A stretch of 64,000 nt of DNA. Origin: Myxococcales bacterium. GTDB lineage: Bacteria > Myxococcota_A > Polyangia > Polyangiales > Ga0077539. Made by a program: the position numbers and the translations under genes. Where the stretch lies: NCBI GenBank assembly GCA_030652255.1, contig JAUSAZ010000077.1, positions 1 through 64,000 on the forward strand, written 5' to 3'. Positions 1-7,968 of this stretch are shown here, in pieces (position 1 is the first letter of the stretch; every line of letters begins with the position of its first letter). The notes under the pieces were generated by a model, which worked only from the letters and a program-made list of their open reading frames with translations, did no database searches and was not told where the DNA came from.

Positions 1-1
1 C

Positions 2-433
2 CCGCGCGCGCCCACCGCCCCGCGCGCGCCTGGCGCCGCCGCGGCCCCGACGGGCACGGGCGCCGCCCCGTCCATCGGGCTCCCCGGCATGCCCACCATC
101 GCGCTGCCCACGATGCCGTCGCAGGGCACCGCCGCGCCCGCCGCGCCCGCCGCGCCCGCCGCGCCCGCCGCGCCCGCCGCGCCCGCGGGCAGCACCGCGC
201 CCAACATGGAGCAGCTCGGGCAGCTCGGGCAGCTCATGTCGCAGGGGCTCAACCCCCAGCAGATCCAGTCGATCACCAACGCCATCACCAGCGCCAACCG
301 CAGCGCGGCGCCGGAGCACCCCACCTTCTCGCCGTCGGAGCTCACCCGGCTGTCGCAGATGGCCACGCAGAGCGGCGTCGGCCCGAGCGCGCTCCAGTCC
401 GCCGCGCAGTCGATGCTCGGCGGCGGCAACTGA
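2..433 (+). CDS. C-terminal part of an Ala/Pro-rich protein of unknown function (5' end outside the window)
   Basis: The frame is open from the window edge through an ATG at 89 to the stop at 433, so the gene probably begins upstream and only its last 143 codons are visible. The visible part starts with a low-complexity Ala/Pro/Gly linker that includes a short tandem PAA repeat at about 139-186, encoded by a 9-bp DNA repeat. A more ordinary, Gln/Ser-rich helical tail follows, containing LGQLGQLMSQGLNPQQIQ and ending in a Gly-rich GGGN. I recognise no domain. The linker-plus-tail design is common in secreted or surface proteins, but no signal sequence can be checked because the N-terminus is missing. 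It lies 52 bp upstream of tgt on the same strand. Confidence 0.55.
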   Translation, partial: PRAPTAPRAPGAAAAPTGTGAAPSIGLPGMPTIALPTMPSQGTAAPAAPAAPAAPAAPAAPAGSTAPNMEQLGQLGQLMSQGLNPQQIQSITNAITSANRSAAPEHPTFSPSELTRLSQMATQSGVGPSALQSAAQSMLGGGN

Positions 434-485
434 CCGGCGCATCGCGCCCGGCCGTCGGGAGGGCCGTGCTATCAGCACTCCCCCC

Positions 486-1637
486 ATGACGCTCCCCTTC
501 ACGGTCACCTCGACGGATCCCGGTTCCCGCGCCCGGCGGGGCTCGATGATCACGGCGCACGGGCGCGTCGAGACGCCGGTGTTCATGGACGTGGGCACCC
601 GCGCCACGGTCGCGCACTGCACCCCGGCCGACCTCGCGGAGGTGGGCGCGCAGGTGGTGCTCGGCAACACCTACCACCTGATGCTGCGCCCGGGCGTGGA
701 GGCCTTCCGCCAGCTCGGTGGCATCCACAAGTTCATGGGCTGGTCGGGGCCGGTGCTCACCGACTCGGGCGGGTACCAGATCTTCTCGCTGCCCGGCGCC
801 CGCACCATCACGGAGCGGGGCGCGCGCTTCAAGGGCTACACCGACCAGCAGATGCACATGCTGTCGCCCGAGCGCTCCATCGAGGTCCAGACGGCCATCG
901 GGTCGGACATCATGATGGTGCTCGACGTGTGCGTCGCGTCGACCTCCGACGAGGCCACCACCCGCGCCGCGATGGAGCGCACGCACCGCTGGGCGCTTCG
1001 CTCGCTCGCCGCGCGCACCAACCCCTCGCAGGCCCTCTTCGCCATCGTGCAGGGCGGCGTGGTCTCGGCGCTGCGCCGCGAGTCCGCGGGCTTCCTCACG
1101 CAGCAGCCCTTCGACGGATTCGCCATCGGCGGCCTCGCCGTCGGCGACACGCGCTCCGAGCGCGAGGACGTCACGGCCCTCTCGGCGGAGCTGCTCCCGG
1201 CCGACCGACCGCGCTACCTGATGGGCGTCGGCACGCCGCCCGACCTGCTCGAGGCGATGCTCGCGGGCGTCGACATGTTCGACTGCATCATCCCGACGCA
1301 GCTCGCGTCGCAGGGCACGGCGTTCACCTCCACCGGCCGCGTGCGGCTCACCCGCGTCACCAACGTGCTGTCCGAAGAGCGCCTCGACGCGGCGTGCCCG
1401 TGCTCCACCTGCGCGACCTTCAGCCGCGCGTACCTGCACCACCTGTTCAAGTGCAGGGAGCCGCTGGGCACGCGGCTCGTCTCCATCCACAACCTGCACT
1501 ACTACCACTCGCTCATGGCCGAATCGCGGCGCGCCATCGAGGCCGGCACCTTCGCCGCGTACGCCCGCGGCACCCTCGACGCCATCGACCGCCACGAGCA
1601 CAGCGCCGTCCGCCTCGGGCGCGCGGGTGCGCAGTGA
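486..1637 (+). CDS. tgt: queuine tRNA-ribosyltransferase (tRNA-guanine transglycosylase)
   Basis: Exchanges the guanine at wobble position 34 of GUN-anticodon tRNAs for preQ1 on the way to queuosine. The 383-residue length is normal for bacterial Tgt. The first catalytic Asp is in DSGGYQIFSL (about residue 93), the nucleophile Asp is in MFDCIIPT (about 266), and the zinc site is CPCSTC (304-309) plus His about 335 in SIHNLHYY. The segment after the nucleophile reads PTQLASQG where the textbook enzymes have PTRNARNG, so the tRNA-contacting loop is divergent. No Shine-Dalgarno precedes the ATG; a TATCAG box about 11 bp upstream could be a -10 element. The stop overlaps the start of the next gene (GTGA), implying translational coupling. 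Confidence 0.95.
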   Translation: MTLPFTVTSTDPGSRARRGSMITAHGRVETPVFMDVGTRATVAHCTPADLAEVGAQVVLGNTYHLMLRPGVEAFRQLGGIHKFMGWSGPVLTDSGGYQIFSLPGARTITERGARFKGYTDQQMHMLSPERSIEVQTAIGSDIMMVLDVCVASTSDEATTRAAMERTHRWALRSLAARTNPSQALFAIVQGGVVSALRRESAGFLTQQPFDGFAIGGLAVGDTRSEREDVTALSAELLPADRPRYLMGVGTPPDLLEAMLAGVDMFDCIIPTQLASQGTAFTSTGRVRLTRVTNVLSEERLDAACPCSTCATFSRAYLHHLFKCREPLGTRLVSIHNLHYYHSLMAESRRAIEAGTFAAYARGTLDAIDRHEHSAVRLGRAGAQ

Positions 1638-2515
1638 GCGACCCCACGCGACCCGGCGGGGGCTGCGAGATGGTCACGCTTCCCAACGGGCTGCGCGCCG
1701 TCCGCGAGCTCGCGTGCGGCGAGGTGATGCACCCGGGGGCGGGTCCGCTCGTCGAGGCGGAGTCGGTGTACGTGACGCCGTCGCGCCTGGCGTCGCGGCT
1801 GAGCGAGCCCGGTGACCCGCTGGTGCTCCTCGACGTCGGCCTCGGCGCGGCGACCAACGCCGTCACCGCGTGGCAGGTGTCCGAGGCGCGCACGGCGCCC
1901 GGCCGCCGGCTGGAGATCGTGAGCTTCGAGCACGACCTCGACGCGCTGCGCCTCGCGCTGGAGCCCGACAACGCCGACGCCCTCGGGCTCACGCGCGCCG
2001 GGGCCGACGCCCACGCCGCCGCGAGCGCGCTGCTCGCCCACGGCCGCCACGAGACGCCGCGCACGCTCTGGCGGCTCTGCCTCGGGGACTTCCGCGAGGC
2101 CCTCGCCGCGCTGCCCGACGCCTGCGCCGACGTGGTGTTCTGGGACCTGTTCTCCCCGCGCACGGCCCCCGCGCTGTGGACGGTGTCGATGTTCAAGGCC
2201 CTGCGGCGGGTGTGCCGTGAGGGCGCGACGGTGCACACCTACAGCGCCTCGACCTCGACCCGATCGGGCTTCCTGCTGGGCGGCTTCGCCGTCGGGGTGG
2301 GCGACCGCACCGGCGACCGCGACGAGACCACCGTCGCCGCGACGCGCGCCGAAGACCTCGCGCGGCCGCTCGGGGTGAGCTGGCTGGGGCGGGTCGCGCG
2401 CTCGTCGGTGCCCTTCCCCAACGACGTGCCCGACGAGCCTGCCGCGCGGGCCGAGGCGCTGGCCCGGGTGCGCGCGTGCCCGCAGTTCGCCGGGCTCGAC
2501 GAAGCGACGGGCTAA
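1634..2515 (+). CDS. MnmC-like SAM-dependent methyltransferase (Methyltransf_30 type)
   Basis: A 293-residue Rossmann methyltransferase resembling the methylase half of MnmC, which completes the 5-methylaminomethyl group on wobble U34 of tRNA. Motif I is LLDVGLGAATNA (about residue 60), the acidic ribose-binding strand is IVSFEHDLDALRLAL, and the hallmark WDLFSPRTAPALWT sits near residue 175. The FAD-dependent oxidase domain of MnmC is absent. The GTG start at 1634 overlaps the tgt stop; an alternative ATG lies at 1670. Coupling to tgt places two anticodon wobble modification functions in one operon, which supports tRNA as the substrate. The 3' end overlaps the convergent aspartoacylase-like gene by four bases. 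Family assignment is good; the exact substrate is inferred. Confidence 0.75.
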   Translation: MSDPTRPGGGCEMVTLPNGLRAVRELACGEVMHPGAGPLVEAESVYVTPSRLASRLSEPGDPLVLLDVGLGAATNAVTAWQVSEARTAPGRRLEIVSFEHDLDALRLALEPDNADALGLTRAGADAHAAASALLAHGRHETPRTLWRLCLGDFREALAALPDACADVVFWDLFSPRTAPALWTVSMFKALRRVCREGATVHTYSASTSTRSGFLLGGFAVGVGDRTGDRDETTVAATRAEDLARPLGVSWLGRVARSSVPFPNDVPDEPAARAEALARVRACPQFAGLDEATG

Positions 2516-3657
2516 TCGACCTGGCGCTCGACGGTGAGCGCGCCGCCGCGCTCGCGCACCCGCCGGTACCCGAAGATGTGGAACACCCCCAGCGGCACCA
2601 GCCGCGCGCTCTGCGGGTGCACCACGAAGCGCGTCGCCCGATCGGGGTCGCGCGCCACGCCCGGCAGCCACGGGAGCAACCGGTCGACCCTCCAGCGGCG
2701 CAGCATCCGCGACGCCCGCAGCCGCGCGTCGCTCACCTCGCGACCCCAGAAGAACCCGTCGCTCCCGAGGCCCTGGTACAGCGGCAGGATCACCACGCCG
2801 TCGTAGGGCGCCACGATGTCCCCGCGGCGGTCGCGCGCCAGCAGCTGCCCCGCCCGCGCCCGCGCGATGTTTCGGAAGCCCGGCTCCATCACGAAGGTGT
2901 CCTCGGCGGTGATCGCCCGGCGCGAGACCACCTCCAGCACCCGCGGGAGGTCGCCCCGCCGCGCGTCGAGGCCCGCGTACCCGCCGCGCACCTCGGGCAG
3001 CGCCGCGCCCTCGATGAGCCCCGCCTCGTGCAGCGCCAGCCACAGCACCGACTCCAGGCTGTCGACGCTCGCCGGGTCGCCGTGCTGCCCGCCCTCGACG
3101 GTGAAGGTCACGCACCCCCGGCGGGTCCAGTACTCGGTGAGGGCGCCGTCGACCTGCTCCTCCAGCCCGATGATCACCGGGAGGGGGAAGGCCCCCACGA
3201 AGCGCCGCTGCGCCAGCGTGTCGCCGAACAGCACGAAGGGCACCCCCGCCGCGCTCGACGTGTGCAGGTCGGCCAGCGTCACCGGGCCCCGCGCGCGCCC
3301 CAGCGCCGCCTCGATGGCCCCGAGCAGCTCCACCTGCTCACGGTCTTCCGCGTCCGCGGGGGCCCAGCCCGGCGAGCGCAGCGCCGCCACCTTCGCCTCG
3401 CTCCACTGCCGGTTGAGGTCCTTGCTCTCGTAGCGCACGCCGCGCTTGAGGGCCCCGACGTTGCCCGCGAGCACCACCAGCTCGCCCCGCACCGCCACGC
3501 CCCCGCGCTCGATGCGTGCGAACACCCGCCGCGCCGCCTCGATGCCCGCGGGCTCGTTGCCGTGCACGCCCGCCACCGCCACGAGGGTCGGCCCCGGCCG
3601 CGCTCCGACGTGTCGGCCGATCTCGCGGCCGTCGAAGTCTGGGATGGGTGCTGCCAT
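2512..3657 (-). CDS. succinylglutamate desuccinylase/aspartoacylase family zinc hydrolase
   Basis: A 381-residue M14-like metallohydrolase of the AstE/AspA superfamily, which removes acyl groups from the amino group of an amino acid or peptide. The zinc motif is in AGVHGNEPAGIEA (about residues 30-42), a substrate-binding Arg is in ESKDLNRQW, the third zinc ligand is in TLADLHTSSAAGVPF, and the catalytic Glu is probably in FTVEGGQHGDPAS. The ATG at 3657 is chosen because homologous sequence begins there, although the frame stays open upstream across the neighbouring gene's end. It is the last gene of a minus-strand unit, 32 bp after the GCS2-CBS gene. The surrounding peptide ligases suggest that it trims or recycles their amide product; this is inference. 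The true substrate is unknown. Confidence 0.75.
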   Translation of the reverse strand: MAAPIPDFDGREIGRHVGARPGPTLVAVAGVHGNEPAGIEAARRVFARIERGGVAVRGELVVLAGNVGALKRGVRYESKDLNRQWSEAKVAALRSPGWAPADAEDREQVELLGAIEAALGRARGPVTLADLHTSSAAGVPFVLFGDTLAQRRFVGAFPLPVIIGLEEQVDGALTEYWTRRGCVTFTVEGGQHGDPASVDSLESVLWLALHEAGLIEGAALPEVRGGYAGLDARRGDLPRVLEVVSRRAITAEDTFVMEPGFRNIARARAGQLLARDRRGDIVAPYDGVVILPLYQGLGSDGFFWGREVSDARLRASRMLRRWRVDRLLPWLPGVARDPDRATRFVVHPQSARLVPLGVFHIFGYRRVRERGGALTVERQVD

Positions 3658-3689
3658 GGCGACCGTCTCTAGCACGCGCCGCCCCGGCT

Positions 3690-5657
3690 TCACCTTTCCG
3701 GGGGCGTGGACTCCGGCGCGCCGTCGCCCGCGAGCACCTTCGACGCGAGGCCCACGAAGTCCTCCTCGGTGAGCACCGCGACGATGTGCCCGTCCTGCAC
3801 CACCGGCAGGCACCCGATGCGGTGCTTCTGCATCAGCGCGGTCGCGTCGAGGGTGCGCGTGTCGGGGGTCACCGTGATGAGATCGCGGCGCATGATGTCC
3901 GCCACGGGGATGCTCTCCGCGCCCGCCTCGCGCGACTGCTTCGCCAGGTCGGCGAGGTAGCGCAGCACCACGCGCTGCGACACGAGCCCCACCAGCCGGC
4001 CCTTGTCGTCCTCCACGGGCACGTACCGGATGCGCTCCCAGCTCATGAGGTCGGCCACGAGCTCGACCGGGTCATCCGGGCGCACCGTGAAGATGTCCGT
4101 GGTCATGTACTGCGACACCTTGTGGTACCCGGTGCGCGCGCTGTCGTTCTCGTCGAGCCGCGCGGGCGCCCAGTCGGCCACCACCGCGTCGGTCTTCTGC
4201 CGCGCGATCATCGCCGCGGTCAGCGCCGTCAGCCGCGCGCCCTGGGTCCCGCGGTTTTTCATCCCCGCGAGGGAGTCGAGGGTCCAGCGCGAGCCGGTGT
4301 GCATCGTGCGGATGCGCCGCTCCAGGATGCCCAGGTACCGCTCGCTGTCCGCCGGGTCGACGCCCGCCCGGTCGAGGCCCGCCCTCGCCATCGGCAGCAG
4401 CCGGTCGAGCAGCAGCGTCTGCGCGAGCACCTCCTCGCCGTCGAGCCACATCAGCCGCGCCCCGAGGCCGTCGCGCGCGGCGGCGTACAGGTTGGCCCGC
4501 GCGTGGTCGAAATCCACCCGCGTGGTGATGTCGTCGATGGTCGCGCCGAGCTCGCTCATCAGCCCCAGCCAGAGCGCGCTGCTCGCCACCTCGTCGGCGA
4601 TGGTGGGCCCCGAGGGCAGCACCCGCAGCTCGATGCGCAGGTGCGGTTTGCCGTTCTCGGAGATGCCGTAGCACGCGCGGTTCCACCGGTAGATGGTGCC
4701 GTTGTGGAGCCGCAGGGCCTTCATGTCGGGCACGCGACCGGCGTCGAGCGCGGCGATGGGGTCCTCCTCCAGCTCGGTGCCCACGAGGGCGCGGAAGCGC
4801 GCGACGTTCTCCTTGTAGAGGTCCACCACGCTGCCGCGCAGCCACTCGCGCCCGAAGGACACGCGCCCCGCCGACTCGCGCAGGTGCATCCCCGGCGTGC
4901 GGATGTCGCACGCCTGCTCGAAGAGGGCGATGCGGGTCTCCGCCCACAGCCGCCGGCCGAAGAGCACCGGCGAGTTGGTGGACGCCGCCAGCACCGGCGC
5001 CAGCAGCAGCTGCGCGAGGTTGTACGCGTTGGCGAAGCGGTCGGGGTCGGCCAGCTGCAGGTGCACCTGGAAGCTCGCGTTGCACGCCTCGACCATCACC
5101 GAGTCGTGCTTCACCACGAGCTCGTCGAGGCCGCGGATGGAGAAGTCGAAGGCCTCGCCGCGGGCGTTGTTCATCGCGCGGCTGAGGGTGAGGTACCGCG
5201 GGTTGGGCACCATGTTGTCCAGCCCGAGGTCGGTCTTGCCGATGGTCGGCAGGATGCCCGCGAGCACCGGGGTCATCTCCACGTCCGCGGCGGCGGAGCG
5301 CACCCGCGCGTAGAGCTCGGTGAGCTGCGCCTCCATCTGCCGCAGGCCGGCGCCCGCGAAGGGCTGCGGGTCGGCGTTGATCTCCAGGTTGAAGAGCCCC
5401 AGCTCGGTGGTGAAGTGCGGGTCGTTGAGCCGCTCGAGGACCTTCAGCGCGCCCGGCGCGGGGTGGTACGCGCGGTCGACGATGAACAGCTCCTGCTCGG
5501 CGCCGATGCGCTCGACGCCGCGCTCGAAGAGGCCCTCCTCCAGCATGCGCTCGAGCGCCCGCAGGTCGGTGAGCAGCGCGCGCATGAAGCGCCGCCGCGA
5601 GGTGCCCTCCAGCTCGCCGTCGATGTGCTTGTGCCCTTTGGTCTCCTGCCCGCTCAT
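3690..5657 (-). CDS. GCS2-type carboxylate-amine ligase fused to two C-terminal CBS domains
   Basis: A 655-residue fusion. Residues about 20-440 form a glutamate-cysteine ligase 2 (YbdK/COG2170-like) domain that joins a carboxylate to an amine at the cost of ATP. Visible motifs are GAEQELFIVD (about 52), LGLFNLEINADPQPF, VMVEACNASFQVHLQ and HLRIELRVLPSGPT. Residues about 515-645 carry a pair of CBS domains (VSQYMTTDIFTVRPDDPVEL and VADIMRRDLITVTPDTRTL), which usually bind adenine nucleotides and regulate the attached enzyme. True glutamate-cysteine ligase activity is not assured, because many GCS2 proteins make other amides. It lies 9 bp after an esterase gene and is followed by the aspartoacylase-like gene, inside the six-gene minus-strand unit. 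The CBS fusion suggests energy-state control of synthesis. Confidence 0.85.
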   Translation of the reverse strand: MSGQETKGHKHIDGELEGTSRRRFMRALLTDLRALERMLEEGLFERGVERIGAEQELFIVDRAYHPAPGALKVLERLNDPHFTTELGLFNLEINADPQPFAGAGLRQMEAQLTELYARVRSAAADVEMTPVLAGILPTIGKTDLGLDNMVPNPRYLTLSRAMNNARGEAFDFSIRGLDELVVKHDSVMVEACNASFQVHLQLADPDRFANAYNLAQLLLAPVLAASTNSPVLFGRRLWAETRIALFEQACDIRTPGMHLRESAGRVSFGREWLRGSVVDLYKENVARFRALVGTELEEDPIAALDAGRVPDMKALRLHNGTIYRWNRACYGISENGKPHLRIELRVLPSGPTIADEVASSALWLGLMSELGATIDDITTRVDFDHARANLYAAARDGLGARLMWLDGEEVLAQTLLLDRLLPMARAGLDRAGVDPADSERYLGILERRIRTMHTGSRWTLDSLAGMKNRGTQGARLTALTAAMIARQKTDAVVADWAPARLDENDSARTGYHKVSQYMTTDIFTVRPDDPVELVADLMSWERIRYVPVEDDKGRLVGLVSQRVVLRYLADLAKQSREAGAESIPVADIMRRDLITVTPDTRTLDATALMQKHRIGCLPVVQDGHIVAVLTEEDFVGLASKVLAGDGAPESTPPER

Positions 5658-5666
5658 GTCAGCTCC

Positions 5667-6398
5667 TCACCGCGTCCACTGATCCAGGTACTTTGGGAGC
5701 ATCTCACGCCAGGTGACCCAGTCGTGGTGCCAGTCGGGACCCCAGGAGTCGACGTGGTTGGGGATGCCCTGCGCGCCCAGCACGTTGGCGAGCCCGTAGC
5801 TCTCGCCGAGGTTCTCCCAGCGCCCCTCGCCCGTCACGATCTGCAGGAAGCGGGTGCGCAGCAGCTCCAGGTGCTTCCCCTCGAGGCGCGGCACCATGTA
5901 GAGCGGCGACACGCGCTTGAAGGCGTCCGAGGGCGTGTCGCTCTCGATGAAGCGCATCAGGTTGTACGTGCCGCTCATCGACAGCGACCTGTGGAACACG
6001 TCGGGCGAGCGGCACACCGCCGCCGCGGCGTGGAAGGCCCCGATGGAGGCGCCCGCGGTCCAGATGGGGATCCCGTCGGTCTTGCAGTCCATGTAGATGG
6101 CCGGCACCACCTCGTGGCGTATCCACTCGTGATAGCGGTGCTGCATCGCCATCCGGTGCTCGGGCGTGCCCTCCTTGTTGAACCACACCCGCCCCGCCAC
6201 GCTGTCGGGCGAGTAGATCTTGATGCGCCCCGCGGAGAGCAGGGGTTCGAGCGCCCGGATCATGAGGAAGCGCTCGAGCTCCTCGGCGTCGCCGCCCGCG
6301 GTCGGGAAGACCAGCACCGGCTGCCCGATGGTTCCCCAGCGGGCGAGCGTCGCCTCGCACCCGATGCGCTGCGAGTACCAGCGCGACTTCAGGAACAT
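5667..6398 (-). CDS. alpha/beta-hydrolase, esterase family (Esterase D-like)
   Basis: A 243-residue alpha/beta-hydrolase without a signal peptide. The nucleophile elbow is GASIGAF (Ser about residue 135), the oxyanion region is near VLVFPTAGGDAEEL, and the catalytic His is probably in DSWGPDWHHDWVTW near the C-terminus. The length and fold fit the putative esterase family (PF00756), whose members cleave esters and sometimes act as acyltransferases. It lies 9 bp upstream of the GCS2-CBS gene. A long inverted repeat separates it from the ATP-grasp gene in the same strand. A second esterase of the same superfamily occurs two genes upstream, so the pathway seems to need two related hydrolytic or transfer steps. 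The substrate is unknown. Confidence 0.8.
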   Translation of the reverse strand: MFLKSRWYSQRIGCEATLARWGTIGQPVLVFPTAGGDAEELERFLMIRALEPLLSAGRIKIYSPDSVAGRVWFNKEGTPEHRMAMQHRYHEWIRHEVVPAIYMDCKTDGIPIWTAGASIGAFHAAAAVCRSPDVFHRSLSMSGTYNLMRFIESDTPSDAFKRVSPLYMVPRLEGKHLELLRTRFLQIVTGEGRWENLGESYGLANVLGAQGIPNHVDSWGPDWHHDWVTWREMLPKYLDQWTR

Positions 6399-6418
6399 GC
6401 GATTACCTCGATGGGGCT

Positions 6419-6710
6419 GGGGGCAAGGCGCGTGTCGTCGCTGGGGTGGGGGGCAAGGCGCGTGTCGTCGCTGGGGTTCGGGCGTCGGCCCTCACCCCAG
6501 GCTAGCGAAAGCGGGCGCTCGCTCCGCGAGCTTTCGAACCGAAACATGATCGGCCTTCCGGACTCGGAGCCGTGCGCGCTTTCTACCGCTCCGTCAGGTG
6601 CAGGAAGTTCCTGTTCGAAAGCCCCGAAGGGGCGCCCGCTTTCGCTAGCCTGGGGTGAGGGCCAACGCCCGAACCCCAGCGACGACACAGCGGTTTGCGC
6701 CCCCATCCCG
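6419..6710. repeat. long inverted repeat (MITE/REP-like palindrome) within the amidoligase unit
   Basis: The arms at 6462-6539 and 6613-6688 are nearly identical in opposite orientation, with a central loop of about 73 bp. The pairing continues imperfectly outward to about 6450 and 6705. On the left flank a unit of about 29 bp beginning GGGGGCAAGGCGCGTG is also directly repeated (6419-6447 and 6449-6477). The element fills nearly the whole gap between the ATP-grasp gene and the downstream esterase gene. It has no coding potential that I trust. As RNA it would fold into a very stable hairpin and could attenuate or process the transcript. Confidence 0.85.
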
Positions 6711-6723
6711 ACACCATCGGGCA

Positions 6724-7959
6724 TCACGGGCACCCCGCGGCGCGCCACGCCTGGATGCGCGACCAGAACAGCTCGGTGAAGCGCTCGACCTCGTGCGCGG
6801 GGTACAGCGCCAGCACCTTCTGCCGCACGGCCTCCTTCGCTTCGGGCGTCGCGAAGAACTCCGCGGCGACCTCGTCCATGTGCCCCAGGTGCTTCGCGCA
6901 GAACTCCTCGAAGCGCGCCGTCTCGAAGCGCGCGTCGGCGATGGCCGCGTAGCGGTCGAGCTTCTCCTCGTAGGAGAGGTCCATCGCGGCGACGGCGTAG
7001 AAGGGCTCCCAGTCGAGGGTGCGGGCCATCTTGCGCTTCGTCGCGGCGCAGAAGATCGACCAGCGCAGGTACGACTTCACCATCCACGGGAAGTGGAAGT
7101 GCAATGACGTCACCTGCGAGTCGGGGCACGGGTTGGCGAAGTCGATGGGGTGCCACACCCCAGCCTTGCGCAGCGACTCACACGAGTTGAAATCCCACCC
7201 GAAGAACGCGTTGATGGTGAGCGTCACCTTGCGCAGGTGCTCGGCGTCTTCGGGGGAGAGGAAGGCCGTCTCCATGGTGTAGCGGTCGTGCAGCGGGGCG
7301 TCGGGGGCGTAGAGCACGTTGCGGGTCTGCGGCCCGAAGCCGACGGTGCGCACGAAGCGGTCGAAGCCCTCCACCGAGGCCTGCGCGTGCATCACCGCGG
7401 TGTCGCTGTCCTCGTAGGCCTTCCAGGCCTCCTGCGCGTTCTTCACCCGGGTGACGGCGCGCCAGCCGCCGCCGTCGTAGGGCTTCAAGAACATCGGCCA
7501 GCCGATGGTGTCGCCCACCTTGCCGAGGTCGAAGAGCTTCGCGTAGCGCTGCAGCGTGGGCTTCACGTCCGGCGACGGCACGTAGCCCTTCGGCGGGATC
7601 ATCCAGGTCTCGGGGATGGGCATCCCGAGCTTCATCATCGCGCAGTAGCTGGTGTGCTTCTCGTTGGCCTGGATGCTCCACGGGTTGTTGAACACGTAGA
7701 GGTCATCCATGAGGATGCCCTTCTTGATCCACTCGCGGCTGGTGTGGAACCAGTGCGTGAGCCGGTCGACGACGAGGTCGTACTTCACCGGCTGGCGCAG
7801 GTCGAAGGGCTCGATGGTCACCCGCTCGACCTCGAAGCGCACGGTGTCGCCCGCGTGCGGGATGCGCAGGTCGAGCCGCTTCATCATGTGCTCGAAGCAG
7901 AGCGGCCAGCAGATGTCCGCGCCCAGGGAAAGCCCGATGTGTCTTGTGACTTCGCCCAC
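6724..7959 (-). CDS. ATP-grasp ligase (RimK/COG0189-like)
   Basis: A 411-residue ATP-grasp enzyme, expected to activate a carboxylate as acyl phosphate and join it to an amine or thiol. The pre-ATP-grasp part includes LYVFNNPWSIQANEKHTSY (about 88-105). The nucleotide-binding loop is WPMFLKPYDGGGWRAV (154-169, Lys159). The metal-binding end is probably GWDFNSCESL and HPIDFANPCPDS. A helical tail of about 100 residues follows, which is longer than in RimK. The gene starts 9 bp after the upstream esterase stop, so the two are certainly co-transcribed. Together with the GCS2 ligase this gives the unit two different amide-forming enzymes. The product is not deducible from sequence. Confidence 0.8.
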   Translation of the reverse strand: MGEVTRHIGLSLGADICWPLCFEHMMKRLDLRIPHAGDTVRFEVERVTIEPFDLRQPVKYDLVVDRLTHWFHTSREWIKKGILMDDLYVFNNPWSIQANEKHTSYCAMMKLGMPIPETWMIPPKGYVPSPDVKPTLQRYAKLFDLGKVGDTIGWPMFLKPYDGGGWRAVTRVKNAQEAWKAYEDSDTAVMHAQASVEGFDRFVRTVGFGPQTRNVLYAPDAPLHDRYTMETAFLSPEDAEHLRKVTLTINAFFGWDFNSCESLRKAGVWHPIDFANPCPDSQVTSLHFHFPWMVKSYLRWSIFCAATKRKMARTLDWEPFYAVAAMDLSYEEKLDRYAAIADARFETARFEEFCAKHLGHMDEVAAEFFATPEAKEAVRQKVLALYPAHEVERFTELFWSRIQAWRAAGCP

Positions 7960-7968
7960 CGAACAACC

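Noticed and set aside
342..1601. Minus-strand frame of 419 codons over tgt
   Set aside because: Tgt on the plus strand is unambiguous; the antisense frame is Arg/Gly/Ala-rich shadow.
3690..5657. Naming the GCS2-CBS gene gshA
   Set aside because: GCS2 family members have varied substrates, there is no gshB here, and the CBS fusion and hydrolase context argue against simple glutathione synthesis.
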